Shown one piece after another: positions 62,715-64,000 of a stretch of DNA of 64,000 bases. The stretch spans positions 492,178 through 556,177 of the forward strand of contig NZ_CALBWS010000001.1 of assembly GCF_937468385.1 (NCBI RefSeq). Reading direction: 5' to 3'. Made by a program: the position numbers and the translations under genes. The notes below the pieces were generated by a model that was given only the letters and a program-made list of their open reading frames with translations, searched no databases and was not told the origin of the DNA. This DNA comes from Neobacillus rhizosphaerae. GTDB lineage: Bacteria > Bacillota > Bacilli > Bacillales > Cytobacillaceae. Position 1 is the first letter of the stretch; each line of letters opens with the position of its first letter.

Positions 62715-63653
62715 CTAAATTAAGGTAACAATAACCATTGCCACAAAAATAATAGTTAAATATTGCAAAGAATAAACAAACATTAATTTTGCCCACTTTA
62801 TGTCATCTTTGATCCTGTATCCATAAATCCCTAATGCCAGCCAGCCGATATTTAATATGGTTGCTAGGATTAGAAATGGGATTCCTAATTTGGTAAGAAA
62901 AAACGGGATTGGCAAGAGCAGCGCAACCCAGACTATGATGTGGATTTTCGTTGTCTTAAATCCCTTCACTACAGGTAGCATTGGGACTCCCGCCGCCCTG
63001 TATTCATTTACTCGCCTCATAGCTAGTGCATAAAAATGAGGAGGCTGCCAAACAAACATAAGTACAAACAATGCCCATGCCATGATATCAAGATTTGCAT
63101 CTACTGCTGCCCAGCCGATTAGTGGCGGTACAGCCCCTGAGATACTTCCAATAATTGTGTTAGAAACCAATTGCCGCTTAGACCACAAGGTGTATAAGCA
63201 AACATAACTAAAAACTCCAAGCAGTCCAATTACTGTTGCAGTCATGGTCGTAAAGAATAAAAAGAGTGTTCCCAATCCAATAAGTAAAATACCTAAGACT
63301 AGGACTTTCGAAGGCAGTATTTTCCCAGTTACCGTAGGTCTACTCTTCGTTCTTTCCATTAAATGATCAATATCTCGGTCAACATAATTATTGATTGCAC
63401 AAGAACCGGCAATGATAAGCGAGGAACCTGCTACAGTAAAAAATATGATATCCAAATTATCTAGAAAGCTTTGACCGGAAAAATGAAGGGCGAGCCATAA
63501 ACCAGTGAAGGTGGTAATCAAATTAGAATTTACAATTCCAATTTTGATGAGAGCCATAAAGTCTTTCCAATCCGAGGTTTTTTCTATATTCGATTGCAGG
63601 CTTGAGGCGCCATTTTCTATGGCCGCTTCTCCGTAAGCCTTAGAGTTAGACAT
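62715..63653 (-). CDS. ctaB: Protoheme IX farnesyltransferase (heme O synthase) CtaB
   Basis: UbiA-superfamily prenyltransferase making heme O, the precursor of heme A used by CtaD. The 312-residue protein has about eight membrane segments and the metal-binding motifs [18 protein letters not shown] (about 88-105) and [21 protein letters not shown] (about 201-221). SD CTAGGAGG. First gene of the cta operon in this window. Confidence 0.96.
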   Translation of the reverse strand: MSNSKAYGEAAIENGASSLQSNIEKTSDWKDFMALIKIGIVNSNLITTFTGLWLALHFSGQSFLDNLDIIFFTVAGSSLIIAGSCAINNYVDRDIDHLMERTKSRPTVTGKILPSKVLVLGILLIGLGTLFLFFTTMTATVIGLLGVFSYVCLYTLWSKRQLVSNTIIGSISGAVPPLIGWAAVDANLDIMAWALFVLMFVWQPPHFYALAMRRVNEYRAAGVPMLPVVKGFKTTKIHIIVWVALLLPIPFFLTKLGIPFLILATILNIGWLALGIYGYRIKDDIKWAKLMFVYSLQYLTIIFVAMVIVTLI

Positions 63654-64000
63654 ATTTTTTCCTCCTAGTCCTTAATAACAAATATTCACCATTTGAGTCC
63701 TATCAATACCTCAATATTCTATACCTTTTATCATTGAAGAATAATGTTAAGTAGTTCTTCTATTTTTTTCAGCTGATACAAATAATCTTTTTTTAAAACG
63801 CAGTGATTTTCTAAAACACTTTCTCTGTATATTAAATCACACTTTTTGATATTTTTGTGAACTTTTTTTGAATAATTTTTAACTAAATTGTGACAAGGTT
63901 CATATATGGACCAATTACTTTACATTTTCCAACAAATGTTATTCCTATTAATATTAATTATTTCTTTAATGTTTAATTAATACAAGAGTTAAACGCTATA
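63654..64000. promoter_or_regulatory. ctaB upstream region with ResD-like boxes
   Basis: A 347-bp A/T-rich region with no gene. Plus-strand TTGTGAA (63855-63861) followed by a T-run and TTGTGAC (63888-63894) resemble ResD-binding half-sites, as found before ctaA/ctaB in B. subtilis, where ctaA lies divergently. The ctaA start would be beyond the window. No convincing -10/-35 pair could be fixed for either direction. Confidence 0.4.

Overview
The window is a low-G+C Firmicute chromosome segment from an endospore former in the Bacillaceae (Bacillus sensu lato). This rests on gene content and order. Read on the minus strand from right to left it follows the Bacillus subtilis ctaB-to-pyrR interval: ctaBCDEFG, the ylbA-to-ylbQ block, bshC, mraZ and the dcw division/cell-wall cluster, spoIIGA-sigE-sigG, the ylm genes, divIVA, ileS, lspA, ylyB and the start of pyrR. 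I cannot fix the species. Murein genes, three sporulation-specific cell-wall or sigma loci and a bacillithiol gene (bshC) support the assignment.

Layout. 1-9.7 kb: pyrR start with its PyrR attenuator, ylyB, lspA, ylyA, ileS behind a T-box leader, divIVA, ylmH-ylmG-sepF-ylmE-ylmD-ylmC. 9.7-12.6 kb: sigG, sigE, spoIIGA, with an unusual 22-bp-spaced spoIIG-type promoter. 12.6-32.5 kb: ftsZ, ftsA, sbp, two DUF881 genes, divIB, murB, murG, spoVE, murD, mraY, an orphan Mur-ligase N-domain gene, murE, spoVD, pbpB, ftsL, rsmH, mraZ. 32.8-41.4 kb: bshC, a DUF3397 gene, panE, a three-gene biotin-dependent acyl-CoA carboxylase operon with a perfect cre site, ylbP, gerR and a crotonase-family gene. 41.5-55.6 kb: rpmF, ylbN, tmcAL, an IS1182-type remnant, ylbL, ylbK, ylbJ, coaD, rsmD, a candidate csfG sporulation RNA, ylbG, ylbF, ylbE, ylbD, ylbC, ylbB, ylbA, with several small unrecognised genes between them. 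55.6-64 kb: an Eis-like acetyltransferase, a CtaM/YozB-type gene, and the caa3 oxidase genes ctaG-F-E-D-C-B.

Functionally, lipid II synthesis (murE, mraY, murD, murG, murB), its flipping/polymerisation (spoVE, pbpB, spoVD) and the divisome (ftsL, divIB, ftsA, ftsZ, sepF, divIVA) sit together and run into the mother-cell/forespore sigma switch (spoIIGA-sigE-sigG). The carboxylase operon and caa3 oxidase are carbon and respiratory modules.

Most of the window is conserved core. I found no defence island, prophage, CRISPR array, tRNA or rRNA gene, and no clear undescribed multi-gene system. The best second-look items are the orphan Mur N-domain protein between murE and mraY, the csfG-like RNA with a forespore-sigma promoter, the transposon remnant that split and duplicated a bidirectional terminator, the decarboxylase-like crotonase near the carboxylase operon, and two families of dispersed intergenic repeats. 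Many start codons were moved from the longest open frame to a Shine-Dalgarno-supported site; these are stated per gene.
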